From positions 1 through 51,157 of the forward strand of contig JANNZY010000140.1 in the NCBI GenBank assembly GCA_031410915.1: a DNA stretch of 51,157 bases, written 5' to 3'. Origin of the DNA: WLMZ01 sp031410915 (GTDB lineage: Bacteria; Actinomycetota; Acidimicrobiia; Acidimicrobiales; Ilumatobacteraceae). Of the stretch, positions 43,184 to 51,044 are shown piece by piece (positions within the stretch are counted from its first letter, which is position 1; each line of letters starts with the position of its first letter). The translations under genes were made by a program, and so were the position numbers. A model generated the notes under the pieces. It was given only the letters and a program-made list of their open reading frames with translations. It ran no database searches and was not told the origin of the DNA.

Positions 43184-44515
43184 TCAGCCCTTCTGGCGAG
43201 CGGAGCTCTCGAACGTCGCGGTGAGACGGCCGAACGCGACGTGTGAGCCCGGTGCCAACGCGACGGGCTGGTTCGGCACGAGCCGGTCCCACTGCTGGCG
43301 CTCGCCGTTCCAGAGGAACGTGCCGTTGGTGGAACCGTGATCGACGATGTGCACGTCCCAGTCCACGGCGCGGATCTCGGCATGGACACGCGAGATCGTG
43401 TTGCCCGGATCGATCAGCGTCACGCCCTGGGCGCGGCCTTCGCGCACCTCGGGATCATCGTCGGGATCGCGGCCGAAGACCAAGCTGGTGACCAGCGTGT
43501 GGTAGGAGCCGTCGCTCATCACGAGCACGCCGAGTGGCGGGCGGATGTCCTCGGTGAGGATGAAGCTCGTCTGGTGCATTGCGATACCGCAGATCGCGCA
43601 GAACCGCGTCCGCGGATCGTTGAAGTGTCCACGCGAGCAGACGAGGCCTTTGACCTTCACCGGCTGCGGACCCGACGGTGCCGGTGCCGGGGTCGGCGCT
43701 GGTGTCGCCGCCGGCTGGGCAGCGACGGCGGGCATCGCCGCGGTGGTCGCCAACACCGGGTTGGCTGCGGCGGGGGCCGCGGCCGGCTGTGGCGCGGGGG
43801 CCGCCGGGGCCGCCGCGACCGGCGTGGCAACGGGCAGCGGCTGGGCCGCGGGCAGATCGTCGTCGGCCGTGTCGCGCAACGAGACCATCGCCGCCGGCTG
43901 GACTGCAACCGCCGGTGCCGGCGCGGCAGCGGGCGGTTCGACCGCAGCGGGCGCGGGTGCCGGTGTCGCCGCCGGCTGGGGTGGGGGCGTCGGTGTCGGC
44001 GCGGCCATCTGCACGCCCCCGGTCTGGTCCATCTGTGGCGCTGGCGCGGCCGGTGCCGGACTGCCCCACGGCAACGAGGCGGCGGCCTTGGCCCGCAGCG
44101 AGAAGCCGTCGGCCGCAACCACTCCGTCGGACAGCGTGAGCAGGGGATCCACGAGCGCGTCGCCGATCAGCAGGTTGAGCGACGTCGCATCGTGCAAGTG
44201 CGTCTGGCCGTCGCCCACAGCCTGGGTGCCGTTCTCGGTCTGCGCGCTCAGTGGGACACCGCCCTGGCTCAACACGTCGAGACCGTGATCGCCGATCACC
44301 ACGGCGACGAACGGCCCGAGCGTCGCCGCGCCGGCCGAGAGGCGCCCGAGCTCGGCCATCACTTCCGCCGCCGGGCGGTCGCCGACGAGGCGGCACCAGC
44401 CGATCAGTGCGGACGCCGCGGCAGCATCGCCCGCCGAGTACATGATCGTGTTGCCGACGCGCACCAGCCGGCCGCGCCCTGCGCCTTGCTGGGGGATGAG
44501 GGTGAACGACTGCAT
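43184..44515 (-). CDS. FHA protein with zinc ribbon and Ala/Pro-rich linker
   Basis: The 443-residue protein has three parts. An N-terminal domain of about 150 residues is not recognised. A very Ala/Pro-rich linker (about 155-285) follows. The C-terminal part starts with a zinc ribbon CSRGHFNDPRTRFCAICG, with Cys and His ligands, followed by an FHA domain: LVFGRDPDDDPEVREG, NTISRVHAEI and DHGSTNGTFLW. The zinc ribbon joined to FHA suggests an adaptor that reads phosphothreonine. The gene begins 1 bp after the kinase gene stop, so it is very likely co-translated with the kinase and a prime candidate substrate or reader. Confidence 0.88.
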   Translation of the reverse strand: MQSFTLIPQQGAGRGRLVRVGNTIMYSAGDAAAASALIGWCRLVGDRPAAEVMAELGRLSAGAATLGPFVAVVIGDHGLDVLSQGGVPLSAQTENGTQAVGDGQTHLHDATSLNLLIGDALVDPLLTLSDGVVAADGFSLRAKAAASLPWGSPAPAAPAPQMDQTGGVQMAAPTPTPPPQPAATPAPAPAAVEPPAAAPAPAVAVQPAAMVSLRDTADDDLPAAQPLPVATPVAAAPAAPAPQPAAAPAAANPVLATTAAMPAVAAQPAATPAPTPAPAPSGPQPVKVKGLVCSRGHFNDPRTRFCAICGIAMHQTSFILTEDIRPPLGVLVMSDGSYHTLVTSLVFGRDPDDDPEVREGRAQGVTLIDPGNTISRVHAEIRAVDWDVHIVDHGSTNGTFLWNGERQQWDRLVPNQPVALAPGSHVAFGRLTATFESSARQKG

Positions 44516-44516
44516 G

Positions 44517-45347
44517 TCAGTTGGCTCCTAGCGAATCGATGAGCGTGGCGACCTCGAGGGCGGTCTGCGGGCGATGTTCCGGGTTGGAGGCGGTGCAGGC
44601 CAGGATGACCTCGGCCTCGTCGACACTGAGCAGCTCGCGCTGCACGTGCGGGGGTTGGCGCAACACCGAGCGCACCGCCATCATCGGATCGACGCCTTCG
44701 ACGCCGGGATGAATGTGATGGCCGGTCAGCACCCAGTGCAGGATCGCACCGAGCGAGTAGATGTCCGTGGCCCGACTCGCAGCGTCACCCATGATCAGTC
44801 GAGGGTCGACGAAACCGATCGACGCCATCGGTGCCATCGAGGTGACCGATCCGCTGCCGAGTTGGGCCAGGCCGAGATCGCCCAGGCACGCCGACCCGTC
44901 GCCCCGCAACAAGATGTTCCCCGGGCGCAGGTCGCGATGGGCAATGCCGGCCTCGTGCAGATCGTTGACCGCGCGTGCCGCATCGGCCACGGCGCGCAGC
45001 TTGGCGTTGCGGTCCAGTTCGACCTTCGGCTCGGCGAGCGTGCCGCCCTCGCACCACTCCATCGAGTAGAAGAAGTAGTCCTCGTGCTGGCCGGCGTCGT
45101 AGAGCTTGACGAGGTGTGGGCTGTTCACACGGGCGAACAGCTTCAGCTCGCGAGTGAAGCGACGAAAGCCTGACTCCTGCGAGCCGCCGACGACTTTGAC
45201 GACGACCTGCTCGGTGAGTCCCAGGCGGGCCGGGGGCGTGGCGAGGTAGAACCGGCCGTGACCACCTTCGGTCAGCGGTCCGACGATCTCGTAGTCGCCG
45301 AGAGTGTGCGGGATGCCCGTGTCTTCGACGGTCTCGGAGGTTTCCAT
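44517..45347 (-). CDS. Soluble Ser/Thr protein kinase (Hanks-type)
   Basis: The 276-residue protein is just a kinase domain with no membrane helix. It has a Gly loop LTEGGHGRFYLA, catalytic Lys K51 (VVVKVV), HRDLRPGN (D139, N144), the metal-binding loop as GDLGLA (D157) instead of DFG, and DIYSLG with the conserved Asp. The APE motif that ends the activation segment is replaced by FVDPRL, so regulation may be atypical, but all catalytic residues are present. It sits between a four-helix membrane protein and a zinc-ribbon FHA protein in one transcript. Confidence 0.9.
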   Translation of the reverse strand: METSETVEDTGIPHTLGDYEIVGPLTEGGHGRFYLATPPARLGLTEQVVVKVVGGSQESGFRRFTRELKLFARVNSPHLVKLYDAGQHEDYFFYSMEWCEGGTLAEPKVELDRNAKLRAVADAARAVNDLHEAGIAHRDLRPGNILLRGDGSACLGDLGLAQLGSGSVTSMAPMASIGFVDPRLIMGDAASRATDIYSLGAILHWVLTGHHIHPGVEGVDPMMAVRSVLRQPPHVQRELLSVDEAEVILACTASNPEHRPQTALEVATLIDSLGAN

Positions 45348-45365
45348 GGTCTGTGCTCCTCTGCC

Positions 45366-45830
45366 CTAGAAGAAGATCCGGCCGCCGTTGAAGCGCCAAC
45401 GGATGAAGAAGATCTTGATCGGACCGAGCACGAACAACCACATCACGAGCCACGTCGTGCCGATGTGCCACCAGAACGTCGCGTCGGTCGCGGTCGCATT
45501 GAACTTCTCGCCGATGTCGAGCGCGTTGAAGATCAGCTTGGCGACGATGGCTTCCGGGACCACCAGGAACAACGAGAACATGACCGGCCAGTCCTTCTCC
45601 CACCGGAACTGCTGCAGGAAGTGGTAGAGCCACTCCCAGAACACGAGCGCCACCGCGAGGACGATGCCGAGCACGCAGAACGTGGTCTTGTAGGTGTCGA
45701 GTAGGCTGCTGCCCGGGATCTGGTCACGGTTGTTGGGGAGGAACGGGGTGATGATCAGCGTCCACGGGATGCCGATGAAGAGGACGAGGAAGATCCGGGT
45801 CTGGATCCGCCCGTTGAGTGTTGGGATCAT
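45366..45830 (-). CDS. Four-helix membrane protein of unknown function
   Basis: The 154-residue protein is not recognised. Four hydrophobic segments are visible at about 12-30, 50-68, 84-104 and 123-143. Loops are short and aromatic (FWEWLYHFLQQFRWEKDW). The C-terminal end is basic and aromatic (RWRFNGGRIFF). A ribosome binding site-like GGAGAA precedes ATG 45830. It lies 18 bp upstream of the kinase gene and 81 bp downstream of the flavoprotein gene, on the same strand, so it may be the membrane component that links flavoprotein and kinase. Confidence 0.75.
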   Translation of the reverse strand: MIPTLNGRIQTRIFLVLFIGIPWTLIITPFLPNNRDQIPGSSLLDTYKTTFCVLGIVLAVALVFWEWLYHFLQQFRWEKDWPVMFSLFLVVPEAIVAKLIFNALDIGEKFNATATDATFWWHIGTTWLVMWLFVLGPIKIFFIRWRFNGGRIFF

Positions 45831-45882
45831 TGCTGTTCTCCGCTGAGACGAGGTGGTTGTCGTTGGGTTTCGGCGCGTCGAG

Positions 45883-45897
45883 CACGCGGCGCGCGTG
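45883..45897 (-). terminator. Small hairpin between flavoprotein and membrane-protein genes
   Basis: CACGCG-GCG-CGCGTG gives a 6-bp stem with a 3-nt loop in the 81-bp gap after the flavoprotein stop. It could act as a partial terminator or processing site. Confidence 0.25.
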
Positions 45898-45911
45898 GAA
45901 GTTGTGTGAGC

Positions 45912-47492
45912 TCAGATGGTCTTGTGGCGGAACCACTTCCACCAATGGCTGAACGAGCGGCCGATGCCGATCCTCTTGCCGAAGCCCTGCGCGGCGAGGT
46001 CGTCGGCGATGCGTTGCGCGGAAAGGGTGAGACCGAGGAAGGTGTCGACGCCGGCGAAGTAGCCGCCGTAGGTGGCCGACCCGGACGCGTACATCCGTCC
46101 CGAACCACTGCGCGTGCCGCGGGCCTCGAAGCTCGGCTCGACGTCGAGGCGACCGAGCGGGTTACGTCCCGCGCCGGAGTGATCGAGCAGGTCGGCGAAG
46201 ATGCGGTGCTCGCGGATGTCGGCTTCGAGGCCCGTGCAGTCGAGGATGATCTGTGCCTCGAGCGTGGCCATGCTGCCGTTCTGCTGACGGATCGTGGTGA
46301 CCACACCGTTCGGGCCCGGCTTCACCTCGGTCACCTCGCCCTGGTACGTCTTGTACCAACCCTGCTCGCGGCCCCGCTTCATCTGGTCCAGCCAATACTT
46401 GCGGTACGGCGTGTGCGCGCCACCGGTGAGCTCGTAGAGGTCCTTGCGGGCCTTGCCCTCCAGCTTCAACATCTGCTGGATGTGCTGGCCGCCCCATGCG
46501 CTCTTCGGCGCGTTGAAGCCCTGGAACGCGAACCCGTAGGCGCCACGGCGCTTGGCGAGGCCCCACTTGTTGTGGCGGCCGGAGTAGTACGTGCGGAAGA
46601 GATGCAGGATCTCGGTCTGCGCGCCCTTCTTCTCGCGGTCGTCCATCAAGCGCTGCAGGACACGAGAGGCAACGATGCCGCCGCCGCGGACGAGCACGGT
46701 GCCCGGCTTGGCGAGCAGGCCCTCGTAGATGTGCTCGTGCGGCTCGTAGGCGTTCACCGTGTGGGCCAGGTCGTTGTACTTCTGGCGGTACTCCTGCAAA
46801 TCGGGCAGGAACTTGAGGCCCGGGTAGCCGATCGCGAGGTGCACGTATTGGCTGCGATAGGCGACGCGGCGAGTGGCGCTGGTGCCCGGCGGCGGGGTGA
46901 GGATCGTGAAGTAGCCGCCACCGGTGCGACGGCGCACCATGCGGACCTGACCCTGCACGAGCATCTCGAAGTAGCGGATGCGCTTGGTCTCTTTCTCGAG
47001 ACCTTCGAACACCGTGCCGGCGCGCGGCGTCCAGTAGTCGGCCAGCACCGGCTCGGTCAACACGTTCCAGATCGGGAACAGCTTCTTTTCCTTGCGGGCC
47101 TCGCGGAGCGCGTAGCTGGGGAAGCCCCAGATGCAGTCGGGCATGCCCTGACTGTCGCTGCGCAGTCGCTCTGGTCGCGGGATCTGGCTGACCTTGGTGA
47201 GGTACTCGTAGGTCTGCCACGGATGATCGAGGTTGCTGAGCACGCGGATCTGGTTCGGGTCGATGCCCGCGACACGAAGGTACGTGGCGAGCACGAACGA
47301 GCCCATGCCGCCGCCGCAACTGACGAACGGCACGTCGATCACCGGGATGCCCGCTCGATGCAGCATGTCGTCGGTCCAGAAGTCGGTGTTCAACAACTCA
47401 TCGTTGAGATCGCCGGGCATCGGCGCCGCGGGTGGTGCTTCGATTTTTTGCTCCAGCACGCTGCCTGGCGTGCTGATCATGTCGTTCGACAC
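45912..47492 (-). CDS. Uncharacterised two-Rossmann flavoprotein (FAD/NAD(P)-binding)
   Basis: The 526-residue protein has two dinucleotide-binding motifs: VSCGGGMGSFVLATYL (59-70), with GGGMGS replacing GxGxxG, and VLVRGGGIVASRVLQRL (267-283). A late ILDCTGLEADIREH strand matches the ATG/DCTG-type FAD motif of flavin monooxygenases and oxidoreductases. I do not recognise the family more closely. The middle part is rich in Trp, Tyr and Arg, and the C-terminus (SHWWKWFRHKTI) is basic and aromatic, perhaps membrane-touching. GTG 47492 has the ribosome binding site AAAAGGGGA. It heads a run with a membrane protein, a kinase, an FHA protein and an antiporter. Confidence 0.75.
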   Translation of the reverse strand: MSNDMISTPGSVLEQKIEAPPAAPMPGDLNDELLNTDFWTDDMLHRAGIPVIDVPFVSCGGGMGSFVLATYLRVAGIDPNQIRVLSNLDHPWQTYEYLTKVSQIPRPERLRSDSQGMPDCIWGFPSYALREARKEKKLFPIWNVLTEPVLADYWTPRAGTVFEGLEKETKRIRYFEMLVQGQVRMVRRRTGGGYFTILTPPPGTSATRRVAYRSQYVHLAIGYPGLKFLPDLQEYRQKYNDLAHTVNAYEPHEHIYEGLLAKPGTVLVRGGGIVASRVLQRLMDDREKKGAQTEILHLFRTYYSGRHNKWGLAKRRGAYGFAFQGFNAPKSAWGGQHIQQMLKLEGKARKDLYELTGGAHTPYRKYWLDQMKRGREQGWYKTYQGEVTEVKPGPNGVVTTIRQQNGSMATLEAQIILDCTGLEADIREHRIFADLLDHSGAGRNPLGRLDVEPSFEARGTRSGSGRMYASGSATYGGYFAGVDTFLGLTLSAQRIADDLAAQGFGKRIGIGRSFSHWWKWFRHKTI

Positions 47493-47547
47493 TGCGTCCC
47501 CTTTTCGTGAGTCGGTTCGTGCGCTCTGTCCCCACGCGCCGACATGC

Positions 47548-47615
47548 CGTTACAACTGTGGCACATTCTTGCGCATGGTGTGACAGATGGCCGCATGCCG
47601 CGCGCACTTGTAACG
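47548..47615. promoter_or_regulatory. Inverted repeat CGTTACAA...TTGTAACG, operator candidate
   Basis: CGTTACAACTG begins at 47548, and its near-perfect inverted copy (complement CGTTACAAGTG) ends at 47615, 52 bp between the 8-bp arms. The odd palindrome TGTGGCACA lies at 47557-47565. The 184-bp gap 47493-47676 holds no gene and should contain the flavoprotein promoter. Confidence 0.4.
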
Positions 47616-47653
47616 CTGCAGGCCAGTCGGTGTATCGATCGACCCAGTCGCAA

Positions 47654-47672
47654 CGAGCCGATGACCGGCTCG
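47654..47672 (-). terminator. Hairpin after the kinase gene
   Basis: CGAGCCG and CGGCTCG pair perfectly (7 bp) around a 5-nt loop, starting 4 nt after the kinase stop. It suggests that the flavoprotein gene is transcribed from its own promoter. Confidence 0.5.
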
Positions 47673-47676
47673 GGCA

Positions 47677-49647
47677 TCAGCCGTAGTACGCGAGTTCGGC
47701 GTGCAGGCGATCCAGCGCCTGTTGCGCGACGAGCATTGCCTTGCGCGCGCTGAACGGGATGCGGCCGGTGTTCTCCAGCACGCGCCAACCGGTGCTCGTG
47801 GTCTGCACGGCCTCCTGCAGCTGCGCGGCGTCGGCGTTCGGTGCCAGACCGAGGCGCCGCGCCGGTTCGGGATGGATCAGCAGCCGGGCCAACTCGGCGC
47901 GCAGCCAGCGCGGCAACGCGGCGCGGCCGGAGACGATCTCGCGCAGCAACTCGAGTTCGACGAGCAACGGCAGTTCTTGTTGCAACGTGTCGATGCGGTC
48001 GAGCAGCTCGGTTCGTCCGGGGCTGCTCGGAGCCGCCTTCATCGCCTGTTGCACGATGCGCAGACCCGAGGTTGCGCGGAACGCGACGCCGCGCACGTCG
48101 GCCAAGTTGGTCGCGAACGCCTGCAACTCGGCGATCGTGGTCGACTCGGCGCGGGAGATGTCGGGGAACAGCGTCATTCCGGGCTGGCTCGCGGCGACCT
48201 CGCCCAGCACGCGCGACGCGTCCTCGCCGGCTCGCGCCGTGACGAGTGCCTCGATCGCATACGGCCCGACGTCGGCTGCCTTCAGCACCGCCTGCAAGCG
48301 CGAGACGTCGCCAACCGGGTCCGGGTCACTCGCGCCGAGCAGCAACACCAGCAGATCGGCTTCGGCGACCTGCGGATCGTCGACGCTCGTGACGTGACGC
48401 ACGGCCATGTCATCGCGCGGGCGCATGACCGACGTGACCGCCAGCGATTCCGCCGTTGCCGCGCCGATGACCACGGTGGTGAACGGACGCCCGAGGCGCG
48501 CCGTGGCGGCGATCGCGATCGGCTCGTTGGCCAGCAGCAGCTTGGAGGCGGTGATGAGATCGTTGACGCGACCGGCGGCCCCGGTCAGACCGAGCACGAC
48601 CGAAGCCGCGACCGGCATCGGCGGAGGCGGTAGCGGGGTCGGAGCGGCGCGCGGCACATCGCCGGCGTGATCCGGCGTCGGGCCCGTCGGCGGGGGAGGC
48701 AGCAATGGCGGGGGACCGGAGATCTGCGTGCCGAGCTTGGTGACCGGGGCCGAGGATCGCAGCGCAACTCCGCCGCCGATCAGTTCGGTCAACGCCCCGC
48801 CGAGCGCGAAGCACGACTCCCATCGATCGTCGGGCATGCGCGCCATGCCCTTGGCGACGACGTCGCTGAGGCCGCGGGGCAGGTCGGAACGCACCTCATT
48901 GAGCGGTTGTGCTGTGGACTCCGCACGACTGCGACGAACGCCCGACAACGTCTCGCTGGCGAACGCGGGATGGCCGGCGAGCATCTCGTAGATGACCGCG
49001 GCGACGGCGAAGATGTCGACGCGGCTGTCGATCACCGCGGTCGGATGGGCTTGCTCGGGTGCCATGTACGCCGGCGTCCCTGCGGCGAGCGTGAAGCCGC
49101 TCGCGACCGCGAGGTCCTTGGCCAGACCGAAGTCGCCGATCATCACCGCGTCGTCGCCGACGGTGCGGCCGAGGCGCTGCGCGGCGACACGCTCGTGGTT
49201 GCGGATCGAACGGAACAAGATGTTGCTCGGCTTGATGTCGCGGTGCACGACGCCGAAGTCGTGCACGATGGACAACGCCTCGCAGATCTCGACGCCGAGG
49301 CGCAGTGCGAAGTCGACCTCCATCGTCTGGCCCTTGGGCAGATCTTCGAGCTTTTCGTGCAATGTGCCACGGTCGGCGACCGCCATCACGAAGTACGGCC
49401 GGCCGTCGGGCAACTCGTCGACGTCGTAGACGCGCACGACGCGATCGTGGTCGATGCGTCGCAGCAGCCGGGCCTCTTCCACGAAGCGGCGGCGGATGTC
49501 CACGTTGCGAGCCCAGTTGTCGGCCAACACCTTGATCGCGACCTGCACCTCGAGCAGTTCGTCGAAGGCCAGCCACACGGTCGCGAAGCTGCCCGCACCC
49601 AGGGCCCGTTCTGCCAGGTACTTCCCGATCCGGTGCGGATTCGCCAC
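47677..49647 (-). CDS. Ser/Thr protein kinase with unidentified C-terminal domain
   Basis: The 656-residue protein starts with a Hanks-type kinase: LGAGSFATVWLA, K39, HRDIKPSN (D137), DFG (D172) and APE (196-198). About 25 extra residues (FRSIRNHERVAAQRLG and following) are inserted between the catalytic and DFG loops. A Pro-rich linker (about 315-345) leads to a soluble domain of about 310 residues with no membrane helix. Part of it (EADLLVLLLGASDPDPV, then EALVTARAGED) resembles the later strands of dynamin/Era-type GTPases, but no P-loop is present. GTG 49647 follows CACAAT by 6 nt. Its target may be an FHA protein or the antiporter downstream; that is inference. Confidence 0.88.
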   Translation of the reverse strand: MANPHRIGKYLAERALGAGSFATVWLAFDELLEVQVAIKVLADNWARNVDIRRRFVEEARLLRRIDHDRVVRVYDVDELPDGRPYFVMAVADRGTLHEKLEDLPKGQTMEVDFALRLGVEICEALSIVHDFGVVHRDIKPSNILFRSIRNHERVAAQRLGRTVGDDAVMIGDFGLAKDLAVASGFTLAAGTPAYMAPEQAHPTAVIDSRVDIFAVAAVIYEMLAGHPAFASETLSGVRRSRAESTAQPLNEVRSDLPRGLSDVVAKGMARMPDDRWESCFALGGALTELIGGGVALRSSAPVTKLGTQISGPPPLLPPPPTGPTPDHAGDVPRAAPTPLPPPPMPVAASVVLGLTGAAGRVNDLITASKLLLANEPIAIAATARLGRPFTTVVIGAATAESLAVTSVMRPRDDMAVRHVTSVDDPQVAEADLLVLLLGASDPDPVGDVSRLQAVLKAADVGPYAIEALVTARAGEDASRVLGEVAASQPGMTLFPDISRAESTTIAELQAFATNLADVRGVAFRATSGLRIVQQAMKAAPSSPGRTELLDRIDTLQQELPLLVELELLREIVSGRAALPRWLRAELARLLIHPEPARRLGLAPNADAAQLQEAVQTTSTGWRVLENTGRIPFSARKAMLVAQQALDRLHAELAYYG

Positions 49648-49653
49648 ACGTGC

Positions 49654-49659
49654 ATTGTG
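49654..49659 (-). promoter_or_regulatory. CACAAT, possible -10 of a leaderless promoter
   Basis: On the complement CACAAT ends 6 nt before GTG 49647, the same arrangement as at 36338. Confidence 0.35.
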
Positions 49660-49693
49660 GCATGCGACCCGCGGGTTTCCCCGGGAACGCGAC

Positions 49694-49721
49694 AGGGGCG
49701 CCGGCCGCAGCCGACGCCCCT
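49694..49721 (-). terminator. Strong hairpin after the binding-protein pseudogene
   Basis: AGGGGCG (49694-49700) pairs with CGCCCCT (49715-49721), then after one mismatch CGGC pairs with GCCG around the loop CGCA. It lies 28 bp past the stop at 49749 and separates this gene from the kinase. No T-tract follows. Confidence 0.6.
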
Positions 49722-49748
49722 GGGTTGTTCTCGCTGACGATCGTGGGA

Positions 49749-51044
49749 TTACATCCCGATGGTCTCGTCGATGAACTGGTTGGTGACGATGTCGTCAGCG
49801 GTCAGACCGTCCTTGGGCGGGCTGTCCTGCGCGGTGTAGATCGGAGTCGCGATCTCGATCAGGCTGTTGACCCGGTCGAGGTCGAACTTGCCGACGACGC
49901 CATCGGGACCGTTGGCGACGAGACCGTCGTTCTTCATCGTCTCGACCGCGTAGTCAGCGGTGCCCTCGGTGTAGGTCCAGCCGTTGTCGAACGTCTCGAC
50001 GGCGTCGATGATGACAGCGTTGGTCTCAGCCGGGTCGTCGAGGTAGTCGATGGAGGCCTGCTGGATCAGCGGCACGAGGGCGCTGAAGCAATCGGCATAC
50101 TCGGTCAAGTTCTCCGGCTTGGTCGCGATCGACTCGGCGTAGTTGTTCCAGCCGGCGTCGTTGATGTACTGGTACGCACCGGGCTTGGCCCTGTCCGTTA
50201 TCTCGTTCTCTTACAGGTACGGCTCGGCCGAGCCGAAACCCTGCTGGGCCGACTTGCCCTCGTCGGCGACGAAGAGCGCCGGCGTGCCGTCGTAGGAGCC
50301 ATCGACCTGATCGGCGCTCAACACGCCCGACGACGTGAAGTAGTCCATGTAGGCCGCGCCACCGAAGTAGCGGATCTTGACGCCTTCGGTACCGAGGTCG
50401 GCGATGGTCTTCACGTCGGGATAGGTCGCGGGATCCCACATGATCATCTGCGGGTTCTTCTCGAAGCCGGACTCGATGGCCACCGTCGGGAACGTCGCCG
50501 AGTTCTGGATCGCCTCGTCGGTGTAGACGTAGCCGAGCAGCAGCGAGTCGTCGGAGTAGAGCTGCGACGTCACGGTCTGGAAGCCGATCGCCGGGCCGCC
50601 GGAGCGGACCTCGAACTTGACGCCCGTGTCGTTGCCTGCGCTGTCGACGAGCGGACCGGTCACGGAGACCTTGTCCTTGTCGATGGTGTAGCCGTCACCG
50701 ATGAGCTGGTACAGGAAGCCGTGCTCGGCCTCGGGGTTCCAGTCGGTCTGGATGCTCACGGTGTCCGGGCAGATGTCTGCCAGGGACACGCCCTCGGCGG
50801 GGACGTCGCTCGACTCCGCCGGAACGTCGTCGGATGCAACCGGCACGTCGTCGGTGGCCGGTGTCGTCTCGGCGGGCGCGGTGGTGTCGGCGGCTGCGGT
50901 GGTCTCGGCGGCGGCGGCGGTCGTCTCCGCCGCTGCCGCAGCGGTGGTGTCCGCGGCCTTCTTGTCGTCGCTGCCACAGGCGGCCAACAACAGGCCACCT
51001 GTCATGGTGATCGCGAGCAGCGTCTTGCTGCGGCTGTGTTGGAT
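49749..51044 (-). pseudogene. NMT1/THI5-like ABC substrate-binding lipoprotein interrupted by an in-frame TAA
   Basis: The conceptual 431-codon frame encodes a lipoprotein. It has a basic start (QHSRSK), a hydrophobic stretch TLLAITMTGGLLLAACGS with lipobox LAAC, a Thr/Ala linker, then a NitT/TauT-like binding domain (VSIQTDWNPEAEHGFLYQL, RSGGPAIGFQTVTSQLYSDD). TAA at 50211-50213 interrupts AEPYL|ENEITDRAKPGAYQYIND; the frame is unchanged on both sides, so it is a nonsense change, not a frameshift. The ribosome binding site AAAGGAG (51051-51057) is spaced 6 nt from ATC (51042-51044), where a start codon is expected. Either the gene is decaying, or it uses ATC initiation, or bases are miscalled. 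No permease or ATPase is in view. Confidence 0.75.
50211..50213 (-). other. In-frame TAA nonsense codon
   Basis: The codon reads TAA on the complement, between PYL and ENEITD. A TAC or TAT (Tyr) would restore the frame by a single base change. The downstream 154 codons remain open and keep binding-protein character. Confidence 0.8.

Noticed and set aside
49749..51044. Two separate genes (a short C-terminal protein and a binding protein)
   Set aside because: The two pieces are in the same frame, separated only by one TAA, and together match one NMT1-like binding protein. The downstream piece has no start signal of its own at 50108.
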